A stretch of DNA of 64,000 bases from Rhexocercosporidium sp. MPI-PUGE-AT-0058 (taxonomy: Eukaryota > Ascomycota > Leotiomycetes > Helotiales), in contig JAGTJL010000025.1 of the NCBI GenBank assembly GCA_020746875.1, forward strand, positions 1-64,000, given 5' to 3'. Made by a program: the position numbers and the translations under genes. The notes under the pieces were generated by a model. That model saw nothing but the letters and a program-made list of their open reading frames with translations, was not told the origin of the DNA and did no database searches. Shown here piece after piece: positions 1 through 12,179 of the stretch. How positions within the stretch are numbered: position 1 is the first letter of the stretch; every line of letters begins with the position of its first letter.

Positions 1-532
1 TTAAAAATAAACTCGGTAGCAAAAAAAGTTCTTTAAACTTATTATTAATTTATAAAAAAATGAATCCGTTATTATAATTTATTAAAGACTGGACGTCACG
101 AGAATAAGCGGGAGGGAAATCATTTATTATATTAGATTTTGCAAGTTTAAAACCGGCTTAAAAACTACTTAAAAAATATTCTGGAATACTATACTTCGGT
201 TTATAAGTTGCCTTTACTGGTATTTTACTCAGTCTTTAGCATTTTTAGCTTAGCGCCGCTCTTCTTAAAAACTATATTTTAACTTACGGCCTCGACTAGA
301 CTAGGCAAAAATAAACATCGTTTCTGTAATCTTATAAGTTTATACTAAATAAATCATTCCAAAGATTAACGTCTAAGTACGTCTTATTTTAAGCGAGGGT
401 AAGGCACGCTAGCCTCGAAAACGCCTAATTTTCCGTCTAAAATTCCGAAAAGGATTAAGTTTTACGTTTAAAATTCAATTAAGAAAATTAAGCGAGCCGC
501 CCCGAAATCGACCACGAAGTTCCTAACTTTAA
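1..532. other. AT-rich RIP-degraded sequence, no gene
   Basis: No open frame and no recognisable protein motif is visible. The tract is dominated by TA steps, like the transposon relics that follow. It is the sequence into which the hAT element at 541 inserted. Confidence 0.6.
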
Positions 533-540
533 AAGAATAT

Positions 541-3500
541 CAGTGTAACAAATTTCTACTCTACTAATCGAGTACTACTCTAGAGTAATAGAGTAGAATA
601 AAGTAGAATTAAAGTAGTCGTATTTTAAACTACTCTAGAATAGAATTAGAGTAGTTATTTTGACTACTCTAGAGTAGTTAAGTAGTAAAGTAATAATAAT
701 AGTAATAATAATATATATAAAAATAAAGCATTAAATATAAATAAACTAATTAATAATAAATAAGTCCTGAGCTATATTAAGACTAGCTTCTTCTTGCCTT
801 TTAATAATTTCCTCTGTAAAAATACCCTAACTTTTAAGTGAAATAATTAGCTTAAAGGTCTCTTTATTTAGCTTATTTCTTAACTTATTAATAATAAAAG
901 CCCTTTAATTAAAATATCTCTCGGAAGAAGCCGAAGTAGCCGGAATTTGTAAATAGTTTCGAGCTATTAAAGATAATACTAGATATTTATTTTTATTATT
1001 AGCCTAAAAAGTTAAAAGGCGTACTTATTAATATAATTAATAAGTTTATTATTTATTAATTAATTAAGAAAAGGACTTACGTTTTTATTAGCTCTTCTTT
1101 CTTCAAAATAAAGAGTAAATTCATTTAACTCTTCTTCTTCGTTTTCAATATATATATCTAAGTCGTCGTCGTCTCGATTTATATTTATATTCTCGGCTTA
1201 TTATGCCGAAAGTAAGCTTAATAAGTAATCTTCTTTAAAACTATAAATTAAAATTAATATAATTAGTTATAATTATATATATATTAGAGTTTAACTTACG
1301 TATTATATACTTCTTTTAGTCGATTATAAATATCGATAGATTGACTTTTACTTAAGCTAATAAGCTTTAATCCGTCTTTTTTTATTCTAAGGTCTAGAAT
1401 TAAAGAAAGATATAAAGCTCTATTATTAAGGTTAATTCCCTGTTTAAGGTAATATTTCCTTAATTTAACGATACTCTTATTTATAACATCTGTAAAAATC
1501 GGTTCTTATTTATTATATTAGTATATATAATAATAATAATAATAATATAAAAGTATTTAAATACTTATATTTAATTCTTCTCTTATAGTTTCTAGTCGAT
1601 TATAAATATTATAAACCTCAGGGATTAAATAATATATAATCGGATATTTATCGGCTTATAATTTTATAATAGCTTTTACAAAGATATTAAATATCTTAAG
1701 GCAATTCTCTAAATATCGAATATCTAAGTCTTTTAATAAAAGAATATCTCTATTTCTTTTAAAAACCTTTAATTCCGATAACGTAATAACTAGCTTAATA
1801 GCCGGCCATAAGTATAAAAAGTCTTTTAGCATATTAGCTGTCGAAGACCACCTAGTTTTTTAATCTAAAAATAAATTAACTTATATTTAATATGATAAGT
1901 AAAGTTAATTATAACTTACTTAATTAAAGTATTTTAGCTTCTTTAATATTAAGAGCTTGAATTTGACTCTTTAAGAGTCTTATATTCTCTTAAGAGTATT
2001 TAATTCTAATTATAATTTTCCGAATTCTTTTCTATAAAGAAATACTTTAATATAATATTAATATTTTAAAGATTAAAAATAAATATATAATATAACTTAT
2101 TATTCGGAATATCTTCTTCGATTTCTTCTTCATTTTCGATATTATAAACATCGTTATTATTTAAGTCGTTATAAGCGTCTTTTATAATCGCTTTTAATAT
2201 ATCTTGAACGATTAAGTTAAGTACGTGAGTAATATATAATATATCGCCTTGAAATTATATTCCGGAAATATCGTAATAGCGTTTTAAAGCTTTTATTAAA
2301 GTATCGTTAGAGCTAGTATTATCTTTAATAATACTAATTTAAAGTTAATATATATTAATATAGATTTTAATTAAAAATAACGTACTTAGAAATATTATAT
2401 TTAATATTATAGTCTTATAAAGACTTTAATAACTCTTTAAATAAGTAAAAACCTGAGTGAGGCTCTTTTAAGTCTCTTATTAATAATAAATAAGACTTTA
2501 ATTCGAAGTTCTTATTAATAAAATAACTATAATAAGTTAGTATATAATAATAAATAATATAATTAAGAATAACTTACAGAGTAATTCCGAGATAAGCGTC
2601 TTAATTAATAGCGGTCCACGCGTCTAAAGTAAGACTAAAAGAACCGTTTGTATTAATATTCTCTTTAATTTCCTCTTTAATAAGAGACTTTTTCTCTAAA
2701 TAAATAAAGTTTAAGTCTTCTTTAAGAGATTGATAATATAAACTAAGTACTTCATTATAATAATAATTAGTATTAATATAAGTTAATAAATTAGTTTTAC
2801 TTACTTATTAAAGTAAAATAATAATTCTTTAAATAATACCGAAATAATTACTCGAAACGAGATATTATTTAATATAATAAATCTAAAAAGTAACTTCTTA
2901 AACTTATTAATATTAAACTTTTCCTCGGGAAATTTCGGTCTTTTATTAGCTCTTTATCTAGCGAAGGCGTCGAATATATTATTAATACCTTAAGAGGATT
3001 CTGTAATATCCGAAATATCTATAAAAATTAGTATTTATATAAGTATAAAGTATTAATAAAAATAAAAATAACTTACCGTCGTTAATATTAATATTATTTA
3101 AGAACCTTCTTATATTAAAGGCTTTATAAGAGTTCTTATAATAAGCAATATAATTACTAATAAAAGCGTAAACTCTTTGATTTTTCCAAGTTTTTCTAAA
3201 AATTAATAAATTAATAAATAATAATAATTAAAAGAATTTATTTAATAACTTACTTGCAATTAAGTTATAAATACTTAATAATAACCGATCGATAGTTTTC
3301 AATATTCTCGGGATTTTCTTTAATAAGATCTAGGATTTTAAAGAATAATCTTTTTTTAAAAATAAAGCTCTCTTTTAATTCGTCGAGTTGAAAATCCGAA
3401 GAGTTTTAAATTATATTTAAAGTAATAGAAGTTTTATTAGCCATTTTTAATAAAATATAATAGCAATAATCGAGAGTAATATAAGTAGTAATTATAATAA

Positions 3501-4126
3501 TATAATAGTTATAATAATTATAAAAATATAAGTAGAATACTTTAAAGAAAGAAAGAAAAGACTCGGTCGAAGAAAACAGTTATTATATAAAGAAATACTA
3601 ATTTCTAAATAATTCTAAAGCTTAGAAATATAAACCTATTATTAGTATATTATTAATAATCAAGGATTAATTTATAATATAAAGAAACGCTTAAAATATA
3701 ATTAATAATCAATATGACAAATACTGATTTTTAATTAGTAATCTACTTTACTTTTTAATTATTAATTATTCTTATAAATATATTATTAATTCTTTTAATT
3801 TATAATACTTTATAAGTATTAATAATTCCAATTAATAATATAATTTAATTATTATTAGCTTATTTAATAAGTTATTAAATATCTTTCTCCTAAAACTAAC
3901 GATACTTAAAGGTTCTGGGATAAGCGACTTAAGCTAAGCTACTTTAAGTAACGCTCCCGCTCTCTAAGCCTAATTAAGCTAGCCAGAAATTACATAATCA
4001 CTACTCGAGTACTACTCTAAAATAATAGAGTAAAGTAAAGTAGAATTAGAGTAATATAATATTTATACTAAAGTAGAGTAGAGTAGCGCCCACTACTCTA
4101 CTCTACTCTACTCATTTGTTACACTG
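541..4126 (-). mobile_element. hAT DNA transposon, RIP-degraded, full length with 8-bp target duplication
   Basis: The left end reads CAGTGTAACAAAT and the right end ATTTGTTACACTG, perfect inverted termini of the hAT CAGTG type. The flanks at 533-540 and 4127-4134 are both AAGAATAT, a perfect 8-bp duplication as expected for hAT. Subterminal regions (about 556-690 and 4000-4115) are packed with CTACT/AGTAG motifs in both orientations, including palindromes such as ACTACTCTAGAGTAGT. At 3586 bp it fits an autonomous hAT. The coding strand is minus and is destroyed by stop codons. A 554-bp derivative lies at 19400-19953. Confidence 0.93.
760..3444 (-). pseudogene. hAT transposase relic
   Basis: Translating the minus strand by eye gives hAT transposase landmarks in the expected order, broken by many stops and small frame changes. 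An N-terminal start near 3444 begins MANKTSITL. A region near 3190 reads TWKNQRVYAFISNYIA. The central part near 2150-2330 has NDTLIKALKRY followed by ITHVLNLIVQDILK. Near 1840 it has STSNRWSSTANMLKRL. The C-terminal dimerisation block (hATC) lies near 760-920, with SASSERYF and then KLRNKLNKETFKLI. Damage is of the TA-generating RIP type. It is certainly non-functional. The assignment to hAT agrees with the 8-bp duplication and termini of the whole element. Confidence 0.85.
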
Positions 4127-4134
4127 AAGAATAT

Positions 4135-6120
4135 TACTAATTAACGCATCGAGATAAAATAATAAAAAGTATATATTTATAATTAATAGCGTTTATAATA
4201 TGTAGAGTATTAATCTTAATTGCATAACCTGTTTATTTAAGGCTGAGTGACCACGCTCTTTTTGGCTCATAATTAGCCCTTGCGAATATAAAAAATAAAA
4301 GATATAATTCTCGTAATTATTTAAAATAAAAAAAGTATAAGTATAAATTAAAATAAATTAAAATTTAATTAAAAATTATATTAAAGTTAATTCTTAAAGT
4401 AATATATAATAATTAAAAATTATATATATAAAAAAAGTAAAATAATAAGCGGTTTTAAAATCACGAACGATTTTTAATAAAAGAATAAGAGTTATTACGC
4501 TAAACTTTATTTATTAATAAAGTTAATAAGAATTATTTATTATATGTATTTTTCGTCTATTATATAAGGATTATTAATCAAAGCTTTCGCGTATTTTTGC
4601 TGTGATTTCCTAAAAGAAAAGCTAGAAATTAATGACAGATTCTTTTAATTTAATAATCTAGCGGCGTACTTCCTCTTTTACTTATTACATAGCTTATTTT
4701 AATATTGCTTTTGCGGTATCTAAATTAACGTCTCCGGTCGATATAGCTAGACTAAAATCGACTGCTTATACCTCGAAAAACTACGCTTTTAGCCCTCGGA
4801 TAAAAAAATACTAATAATAAACGTCGCTTTTTTTATAGGAATTGCTTCTCCGTCCTTGCCTTAAGCTTACTTTTTTGCTTATTTTCTTATTTATATTTTT
4901 ATTAATAATACTTTTGAATTTAATCTTTATAATAATTAATAAACCGATATAATTATTTATTTTTGTCTTTGAACTTATATTATATTCCATCCGTTTTTAG
5001 TAGTTATAACTCGGGAACGGAAGAGTTACCCGCTAATAAGAAAACTAACTTATTTAGTTTTACCCAGCTTATAATTAATCTTTTAATAGCTTCAATATAT
5101 TAGAAAATATACGTCCGTTTGTCTTACGGTATATTATACTTATCCTTATCTCTTAAATGCACGTCGATGCCATTAGGTAATACGGTATGCTTGCACTCAA
5201 AATATATTATTATACGTTAAGCTAGGAAATGCACGAATAAATTTATAATTAATATAAATATAAATTAATTTAATTTAATTATTCCTTTTTCTACTTTATA
5301 CGTCTTTTTATTCTTACGCGTTCGGTATTTATACTCCGAACTTATATATATTATAATTAGTAATAATTTCCGCTTTTATATTTTTATACTTTAATATTTA
5401 TTTTATACTTAAGATTTATATTTAGCTCGTGTATTTACTTTTTTTATTAAAACTTAATAACGATAATTATTTTCTTATAATACTTATTTTATAATAGAGT
5501 TTTAATGGAAATCTCGACGAAGTTAGTGTCGCATATACCTGGGCTAATTTATATACGAGTTTAAGCCGCATTCGAGCTTATTTGGACGTAACCTTAATAA
5601 GTCGAATTAATTAACTCGAATTGACTCCCTCGGTAATTCTACGTTAAACGTCTGTATAAGAAATAAAATCGAAATGACTTAATTCGACTTCTAAATTATA
5701 AATAGAATATTTTAATTATTATAAGTAAAATAAGAAAACTAAAATGTGTTTTTAAATGTATAGAATAGAAAGTATTACGGATATAAATAAGCTAAAAGCC
5801 GAGTTAATGTAATTAAAGCTTAACTTATTAGATCAGATATATTTAAATATAAGATACAGGTTAAATTTATTTAAGTTATAATATTTATTAAATTAAATTA
5901 AATGCGATAAAAATAAAATAAAATTAAAACTAAATTAAATGCGATAAAAATAAAATAAAATTAAAAAAGAAAAGAATATATCAAATAACTAATGTAATTT
6001 AGTAATAACAAATGTAAATAAATTAAATCTTATTTATTAGTAAAACTAATTAAATATTAAGCTAAGCAGTTTTCTTAAGCTGTTAAGTAAAAAAAATAGT
6101 TATAGCTTTACGATAGATTT
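4135..6120. other. AT-rich RIP relic, unassigned; possible zinc-finger fragment
   Basis: There is no intact gene. On the minus strand near 5080-5230 a degraded frame reads FECKHTVLPNGIDVHLRDKD followed by KYNIP. This resembles the single Cys/His finger (about C-x-H...H) found in fungal DUF3505-like proteins. The identification is weak because the first Cys pair is not clearly present. Direct repeats of about 46 bp occur near 5898-5965. Composition becomes balanced abruptly just after 6120, where the host gene region starts. Confidence 0.4.
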
Positions 6121-6231
6121 GGCTTAGATTCCCAGGGGATACGACCTAAATTAAAGACAGATATTTTTGTGAAGAGTAGCACCCGGGTTTTCGACAAGCC
6201 TATCAACGTTCGGCTCTATCGCCAACTTTGT

Positions 6232-8301
6232 CTAGTTCAGTTCGGTGCCGCCACCATCAGGCCCCTCGGGAACATTCAATGAAGTATGTCTCGCAATCCT
6301 TGCTGGCACCCCAACCGGAGTCTTCGCCGGCTCCTTATCATTTGAATCGCTCGCTCCTGCTCCTCGCATTCCGATCAAGAAATGATCTTGATTCTCAACC
6401 AAAAAGACCATGGCATTAGCAGCAAGTATATGACCAGAGGCCGACATTTCGCTAACTGGGCGAGAGAGAAGTGCGGGCTGAAACGCTGCCACGATGCGCT
6501 GGGATGTCATGCGGTTCTTATCCGCTTGGGACGCAAAGACGGCGAGCAGGTCGAGGAGATAAAGTAGTAGCTGCCTGTTTAGAGATGGGAGAGAGATTAT
6601 CAGTTGCTGAAATCTCGAGAGAACCTTTGAACCATCAAAGTCGTCTGGCGGTATATCATCCATGAAGTCGGGAGGAAGCTCGTCGCCTAAAGCCGCCGTA
6701 AATTGGTCGTAAAGGTCAAAAGGGACAACCGGTTCAGGGAGTAGCTTTAAATATCGCAATAGACAGCTTGCAGCATCGTAGACATCGTAGAGTGTCGGCT
6801 CCGTCGTGGATTCTCGGCCATAGAAGTCGCCCGTTATCCAGTCTAATCCTTTGCCGTAGCGATGCTTTGCGCTGTCGAAGACACCTTCAAGTTCATGTAT
6901 GCGGGTAGCAGAGCCACTTCTGGCGAAAATATTCTCCAATTCAGTTCCTGGAAATTTGTCAGTGATACTCTTCACAGACGTCTAGCGATCTAGATGAATA
7001 AAATTTCTCAGAGTAGTCCAAGGAAGGTATTATTCAGGAACAGGCCATTCAAATAGATTGTTGTGTTCTTGCTCTCACCTCTCTCTTTAAGAAAGACGCC
7101 AATATTGGCGACAACAATCGGCACATAACCGTATATAAAGGACTTCCCAGTTGCATCCACCAGGCTGATTGCGACGTTCGCATATTGAATGCTCCCTATC
7201 AAAGGAACTCCAAATATCCCGTTCGGGGTTGCTAGAGTGGCTTCCACAGCGCCTGGCTCTTTTCTAGGGATCTTGCCAGTTATTCCGGCAGCAATCCTAC
7301 TCAGACGTCTTCTGAAAGAGCGAGAGAAATCAGGACTTTCGAGAGCAACTTTGGCGCTACTCTTATCGTTTTCTAGCACTACGCTGCTATCGTTAAATTC
7401 ACCAAACTGATAGACTTCCGCATTGCTCAGATCGTGTGCATACACTGGCAGAGCTTGAACAGCGATAATCGAAATGTTGTCCGAAAGGCTGAGTCCAGAG
7501 AGCATAGACCATGACGCGGTCCTTCCAGCGGAGCTGATGGCCGAGAATGCCCCTCTATCACCCTTTCGGTCAGATCTCTGATAGACCCATGAGTTCTGCA
7601 AGACTTCTTCAAAGGCAAATCCTCCGGCATTTCGTTGGATGGTCTCTGGGACATGCTCGCTAGTCTCGGGTAAGTTTGAGGTGAGAGGCTGCTCAATATT
7701 CAATCCAATCTCAATCGATAGTAGTCTCTGAGCCAACACCTGATGATTATCTAGTACTTGCTGTATCGTCCTTGAGAGGGCATCAACTGCGTCTTCGGCT
7801 TCGTAGGTTGACCCGCTAAGTTTTCAGATCAGTTAGGTAACTTATCAAACAGTTTAGAAATATGTATTTATACCATGTCAAGATTGTCATCATTAGGGTG
7901 AGAGAACTCTTGTGCATCTCTAGCTTCTGCAAATGTTCTTTGATAGTCGCCGTCTTCGTAGCCCACCTAATTCGGTCCATTATACCCAGCTTAGCATCGG
8001 AAGCCAACGTCCCAACGAAAACATCAAGGTCGGAAAAAGTTGCCACACACGCCGAAAGGGTGATCACGATCTGTTCCACTAGGATCAAGGAGGTGCGCTT
8101 CCGGTCGACCTTTGCACGGCCAAGAAGCAACATTTGGAGCTGTAGAAGAACTGATCGCATCGTGTCGACGGTAGACTTGACGTTTTGGATTTCCTTAGGT
8201 GCGCTCTTGCCTTTTGAGACTAAATTACCAAGAGCCGAAGATATCTTTTGGGAAGCGGTAAGCAGACCGACAATGGCCATCGTTACGCTTAACGGATCCA
8301 T
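6232..8301 (-). CDS. STAND-type N-terminal domain fused to a Sac7-like RhoGAP domain (3 exons, 626 aa)
   Basis: Proposed structure: complement(join(6232..6947,7079..7815,7874..8301)). Introns of 131 and 58 bp have GTGAGA..CCAG and GTATAA..TTAG borders, and phases match across both. I chose the ATG giving MDPLSVTMAIVGLLTA, the usual start of fungal STAND N-terminal domains, over one 30 bp upstream. Residues 1 to about 142 form that helical domain. A 200-residue Ser-containing linker follows. From about 344 the sequence is Sac7-like: IFGVPLIGSIQYANVAISL, YGYVPIVVANIGVFLKER, HRYGKGLDWITG, LLRYLKLLPEPVVPFDLYDQF, KNRMTSQRIVAAFQPALLS and FLVENQDHFLIGM near 580. RhoGAPs stimulate GTP hydrolysis on Rho GTPases. 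Oddity: the Arg-finger motif IFR-x-SG reads IFARSGS (395-401), with Ala in the finger position and Arg one place later, so catalysis is doubtful. Domain identity is fairly sure; function is inferred. Confidence 0.85.
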
Positions 8302-8341
8302 GGGCGCTTCCAAGACATTACCCAAAATCACTAGATATTAG

Positions 8342-8469
8342 AAATATGAAGGCAACAGACATGTGGTCGAGGCTGTGGAAACTTGTGGTTGAAGAGGTGG
8401 CTGCGGCTGAGAAGCCATGCTGCTTTTACTCGCAGATTAACGTACAGTAGGGGGCGGCCCCTCCACACT
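8342..8469. other. upstream region of the RhoGAP-fusion gene
   Basis: Balanced-composition sequence upstream of the minus-strand gene. It is a likely promoter and 5' leader, but no TATA or defined operator stands out. Confidence 0.3.
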
Positions 8470-8948
8470 TGTTAGGGCCAAATGCAACAAGCGGTTTGTG
8501 TAATAGGCTAAGGAGCCTGAGGGCAGCAGGAGGAATCACAATACAGCAAATTAAGTAACAAGTAGCAGATAATTAGGTGGGGTCAACGAGGGAGGGAGTA
8601 AGTAAATTGCGTAGTACAAGTACAGGTCAGGGTTCTTCTCCGTACTCAAGCTTACCCCCCCAAGGAGGGTTACAGGTCCTATTTATCTCCTGTTCTCAAG
8701 TCCTCATACAACTGCCTCAGGACCTATATTCAGGGTCTCCTATAGCCTGAGAATCGGGGCCCCCGATTATGATCTGATATCTGGATTCGCTCAGGTTCTA
8801 GACTTCGGTTGCCCCTCACGTGGCTTGCGGTGATCCAGTATCCTCTAATCGTAGCCTAGTAGCTCGGGGTCCCCGGGCGTTCCAAGCTCTTGATGCTATG
8901 GCTTGTGCCTCTCGTGGTCATGTGGTTCAGGAAGAACCGGCCCTCACA
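8470..8948. repeat. candidate solo LTR (479 bp)
   Basis: The segment starts TGTTAGGGCC and ends GGCCCTCACA, which are imperfect inverted termini beginning TG and ending CA, as LTRs do. The length is right for a retroelement LTR. No target duplication is visible (flanks ACACT and TTATT), there is no partner copy in the window and no adjacent pol. The call therefore rests only on termini and length. Confidence 0.35.
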
Positions 8949-9632
8949 TTATTTCATAAATCAGACCCACCTTAGCGGTGATACGCGTTCCGCCCCACTT
9001 ATTGGCCACACTAAGTAAATTAAGGTAAGTGAGAGTAAATGAACTAACGAATTACCGCTTCGCGGTGAGAACTGAAGCTGCACGGACCATCCCAAGGCGC
9101 GTTACTGCATTAGGTAGTAGCTCCACGCTAAATAGTAAGTAAGCCAATAGAATTAGCCCGTGCGCTGGTTCTCACAAAAGAAGCGTCTGAGCACCTTAAG
9201 ATAATCCTCACAAGTCATCCGTAAGTATCCGTTACAATGACGTGTAACCCACGGACTATTCTAGCCCTAATAACATTTAAAGGTTAACATACGCGATATT
9301 AAGTAATTTATATCTATGTGCTAGCGTAGCTAACACGACCCCGAAAGCTCTTCTTTTAGCATTGATCTAACTACTATATCTTAAAATCGGCTTCCGCTTA
9401 AATATAACTCTTTTAAAATATTAGCCTGCTTCTTAATTCTAGTCCCTACTAATAGCCTTACCGAACTCAGTCAAGCGAATACAAGGGTTTAAGAGTGTAG
9501 TCACTGCTGCCTGCCGGCAATACTGAAATCTATTATATAAGTGGAATTATACGTCTTTACAAGACTGTTTTAAGATATAACATAAAGCTATTAATAGACA
9601 GGTGAACTCATCAACCTTTTATTAGAGATAAC
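8949..9632. other. non-coding stretch with a transition into RIP sequence
   Basis: I see no open frame longer than about 60 codons and no protein motif. The first 300 bp have balanced composition. From about 9240 the TA-rich RIP character begins. Confidence 0.5.
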
Positions 9633-9810
9633 CAATGTGTTGACAAACTACTCTACTACTTGAGTAGTACTCAAGTACTACTCTAGAGTAGTGAAATAGA
9701 GTAGAGTAGTTGATTTTTAGACTACTCTAGAGTAGACTTAGAGTAGTTATTTTGACTACTCTAGAGTAGTTGATTAGTAAGCTAATAATAGTAAGAAGAA
9801 TAATAATAAT
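9633..9810 (+). mobile_element. terminal fragment of the hAT family
   Basis: It starts CAATGTGTTGACAAACTACTC, close to the CAGTGTGACAAA hAT terminus. It then shows the same subterminal sequence as 541-700, including ACTACTCTAGAGTAG repeats and AGTAGTTATTTTGACTACTC. Similarity stops near 9810. No matching right end or duplication was found, so this is an orphan end. Confidence 0.7.
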
Positions 9811-10012
9811 AGTGTCTCTTAAGCTTAAACCTATTTTATAAATGCTAGCGTTAATAGATCTTCTTTATAATTACAGCATTTAAAAGTCCGGATTTTGCTC
9901 TTTTTAAATATAAACTTTTTATTAAACTCGGTTTATTAGATCTCTTATGATTAAAACTTATATATTATAGAATAAAATAGTTATTAATAGTTTTAAAATA
10001 GCTTTATAAGTG

Positions 10013-10589
10013 TGTTACGGACGCTCCTGGGTGGCCACTAGGCCTTAAGAGGAGATGTCCTAGAAGGCGCCGTAGTCCTAAGAACTAAGTAGTTCTCGGG
10101 AGCACGGCTCTTAAGAGTTAATAGAATCCTAGGACTTACTTATACTTAAAATATTTATTTATAATATAATTTTAGAAGTAATATTATAACCGCGGGTTTT
10201 TGCGATTATATATTACGTAACGGATCCGTGGATCCTAAGATCCCTTATTATAAGAAAGGATTTAAGGATCTAAGGATTTAACGTACGAAAGGATTTAAGA
10301 GATTTAAAAAGAACGAAAGTTTTATATAAGACTAGTACGTTTATTATTAAATAAGAGCTTTATACTTAATTGAAAATAATATTTTAATTATATTAATTAT
10401 TATCTATTTCACCGTACGTAATATACTTACTTCTCGATTATTAAGATTAATATTATTTATTATATTTATACCGAGTAAATATAAAAACCGTAATACTTGA
10501 AGTACTTTCTTATCAGAAGTACCGACTTACGTATATTATATTATTCCTTATACTCAAAGATTAAGTACTTAGCTTACGGAGTAGTATTA
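10013..10589 (+). mobile_element. 5' LTR and start of a Gypsy element related to the one at 11561
   Basis: The segment 10013-10495 starts TGTTACGGACGC and ends CCGTAATA (RIP form of CCGTGACA). Its 3' half closely follows the LTR of the element at 11561, including ACCGTACGTAATA and CTTCTCGATTATTAA. Its 5' half differs, so it is a subfamily or diverged copy. Positions 10496-10589 match the first internal bases after that LTR (AGTACCGACT, AAGTACTTA). The similarity ends where LINE sequence starts. No 3' LTR of this copy is present. Confidence 0.7.
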
Positions 10590-11555
10590 TCGGCATATCG
10601 ACGATATCTCGCTCACCGTAACGTCTACAAGCCTCAAAAAGAACATTAAAATTCTTTAAAGAGAAATAATAAAAATATATAAGCTAGGCGCCAAGAACGC
10701 CATATAGTTCGACTTAGTAAAGACAGAACTTATGCACTTTATTAAAGGAAAAGAAGCTAAGAAAGCTAGCCTTAGACTACTTAATGAGGTTATCGTAGAA
10801 CTAAAAAAAGTAGTCAAGTAGCTAGGTATTTAGTTCGACCCAGGCCTTACTTTTAAGTAGTATATAGTAATATGTACGAGCCAGGCCCGATCGGCATTTT
10901 AGAGGATGACACGACTAATTAATACGGCAAAAGGGCTCTCCCCGTTTACGGTACGACAGCTATACTTAGCCTATGTAGTTAATGTAGCCGACTACGGCTC
11001 CCTAATTTAGTGGAGAGGATAGACATAGTTTAAGAAACCCCTCTAAGCCTTACAAAACCTAGCTTTACGAAAAATCCTAGGGGTATTCAAAACAGCTCCG
11101 ATAGTGCCAATAGAGGTCGAGGCAGCGCTTTAGCCTCCTTGTGTCCGACTAAACGCCAGTACTCGAAAATACGCTATTCGTGCACTGAAATTAGCCCCCA
11201 AGCACCCGATTAACCAGGAACTCTTAAACCTTTTAACAAGACCTGGTTTTAAGCTAATAGTGTAACTCGAACGGATTTAGGCCTTAATTCAAGATCTAGT
11301 CGATACAGAGGACCTTAAGCCCTTCCAGCATTTTAAATACCTACCCTAGAATAAAGTAACGCCGTATACGGTCGATATTAGCCCGCTACTAAAGGAAGCA
11401 ACTGCTCGAATACACAACTCGAACCTATATATAAACGCAAATAAATTCACGATTTATATAAATGCCTTGTCTATGCTAAAGAAAGAGTTAACTAGAGTAA
11501 ACGTAAGCCTCGTGATACTGAATTATAATAGAAGCACTTTTAAAGTAGTCTACAT
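10590..11555 (+). pseudogene. Tad-type LINE, reverse-transcriptase end (first part)
   Basis: Degraded plus-strand translation gives the C-terminal part of a non-LTR retrotransposon RT: IDDISLT near 10596, then NAIQFDLVKTELMHF, FDPGLTFK, a run reading LINTAKGLSPFTVRQLYL and VADYGSLIWW, and LQALQNLALRKILGVFKTAP followed by APIVPIEVEAAL. This is the typical arrangement of fungal Tad1-like LINEs. The endonuclease and most of the RT are missing, as in a 5'-truncated insertion. It is interrupted at 11556-11560 by the Gypsy element and resumes at 18464. Confidence 0.8.
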
Positions 11556-11560
11556 GAGTA

Positions 11561-12042
11561 TGTTACGAACGCCCTGCGTCCCGTGACACTGGACCCCGGA
11601 ACAGCGTAATACTTAGGACTATAGGCTTAAGAGAGTAAGAGTTCTAGGAGAAGTATATTAAAAAAGTGTCGCTCTTAAAAGCATCCCTTTAAAAGACCTT
11701 AATACTTAAGATTTCATAAAGTCATATATTATATAAATATTATTATCGATAAACGACTAAAAAGTAAATAGGCCCTTAAATTACGCGACCCTCTTACGTA
11801 ACGACTACTAAGACCGATAGACCGCTAGAAGTCTAGTAATCCCAGCGGTCTTAAAGAGAACAAAAGTTTTATAAAAGACTAATACGTTTATTATTAAATA
11901 AAAGCTTTATATTTAATTAAAAATAATATCTTAATTATATTAGTCATTATCTATTTTACCGTACGTAATACACTTACTTCTCGATTATTAAAATTAATAT
12001 AACTTATTGTATTTACATTAAGTAAATACATAAACTATAATA
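11561..12042 (+). repeat. 5' LTR of Gypsy A
   Basis: 482 bp, TGTTACGAACGCC at the start and ACTATAATA at the end (RIP form of CCGTGACA). It matches 17977-18458 along its whole length. Confidence 0.9.
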
Positions 12043-12179
12043 TTTTAAATACCTTTTCGTCAAAAGTACCGACTCAGGTATATTATATTAAACCCTTTAA
12101 CTAAAAGCTAAGTACTTAACCCATAAGGCAGTGTTATTAATACCCCTTTATTATCCGCACTTATCTTTAAAAGGAAGAA

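Noticed and set aside
1..6120. Mitochondrial or centromeric origin of the AT-rich DNA
   Set aside because: It holds nuclear transposon relics with target duplications and RIP-type changes, and no mitochondrial genes.
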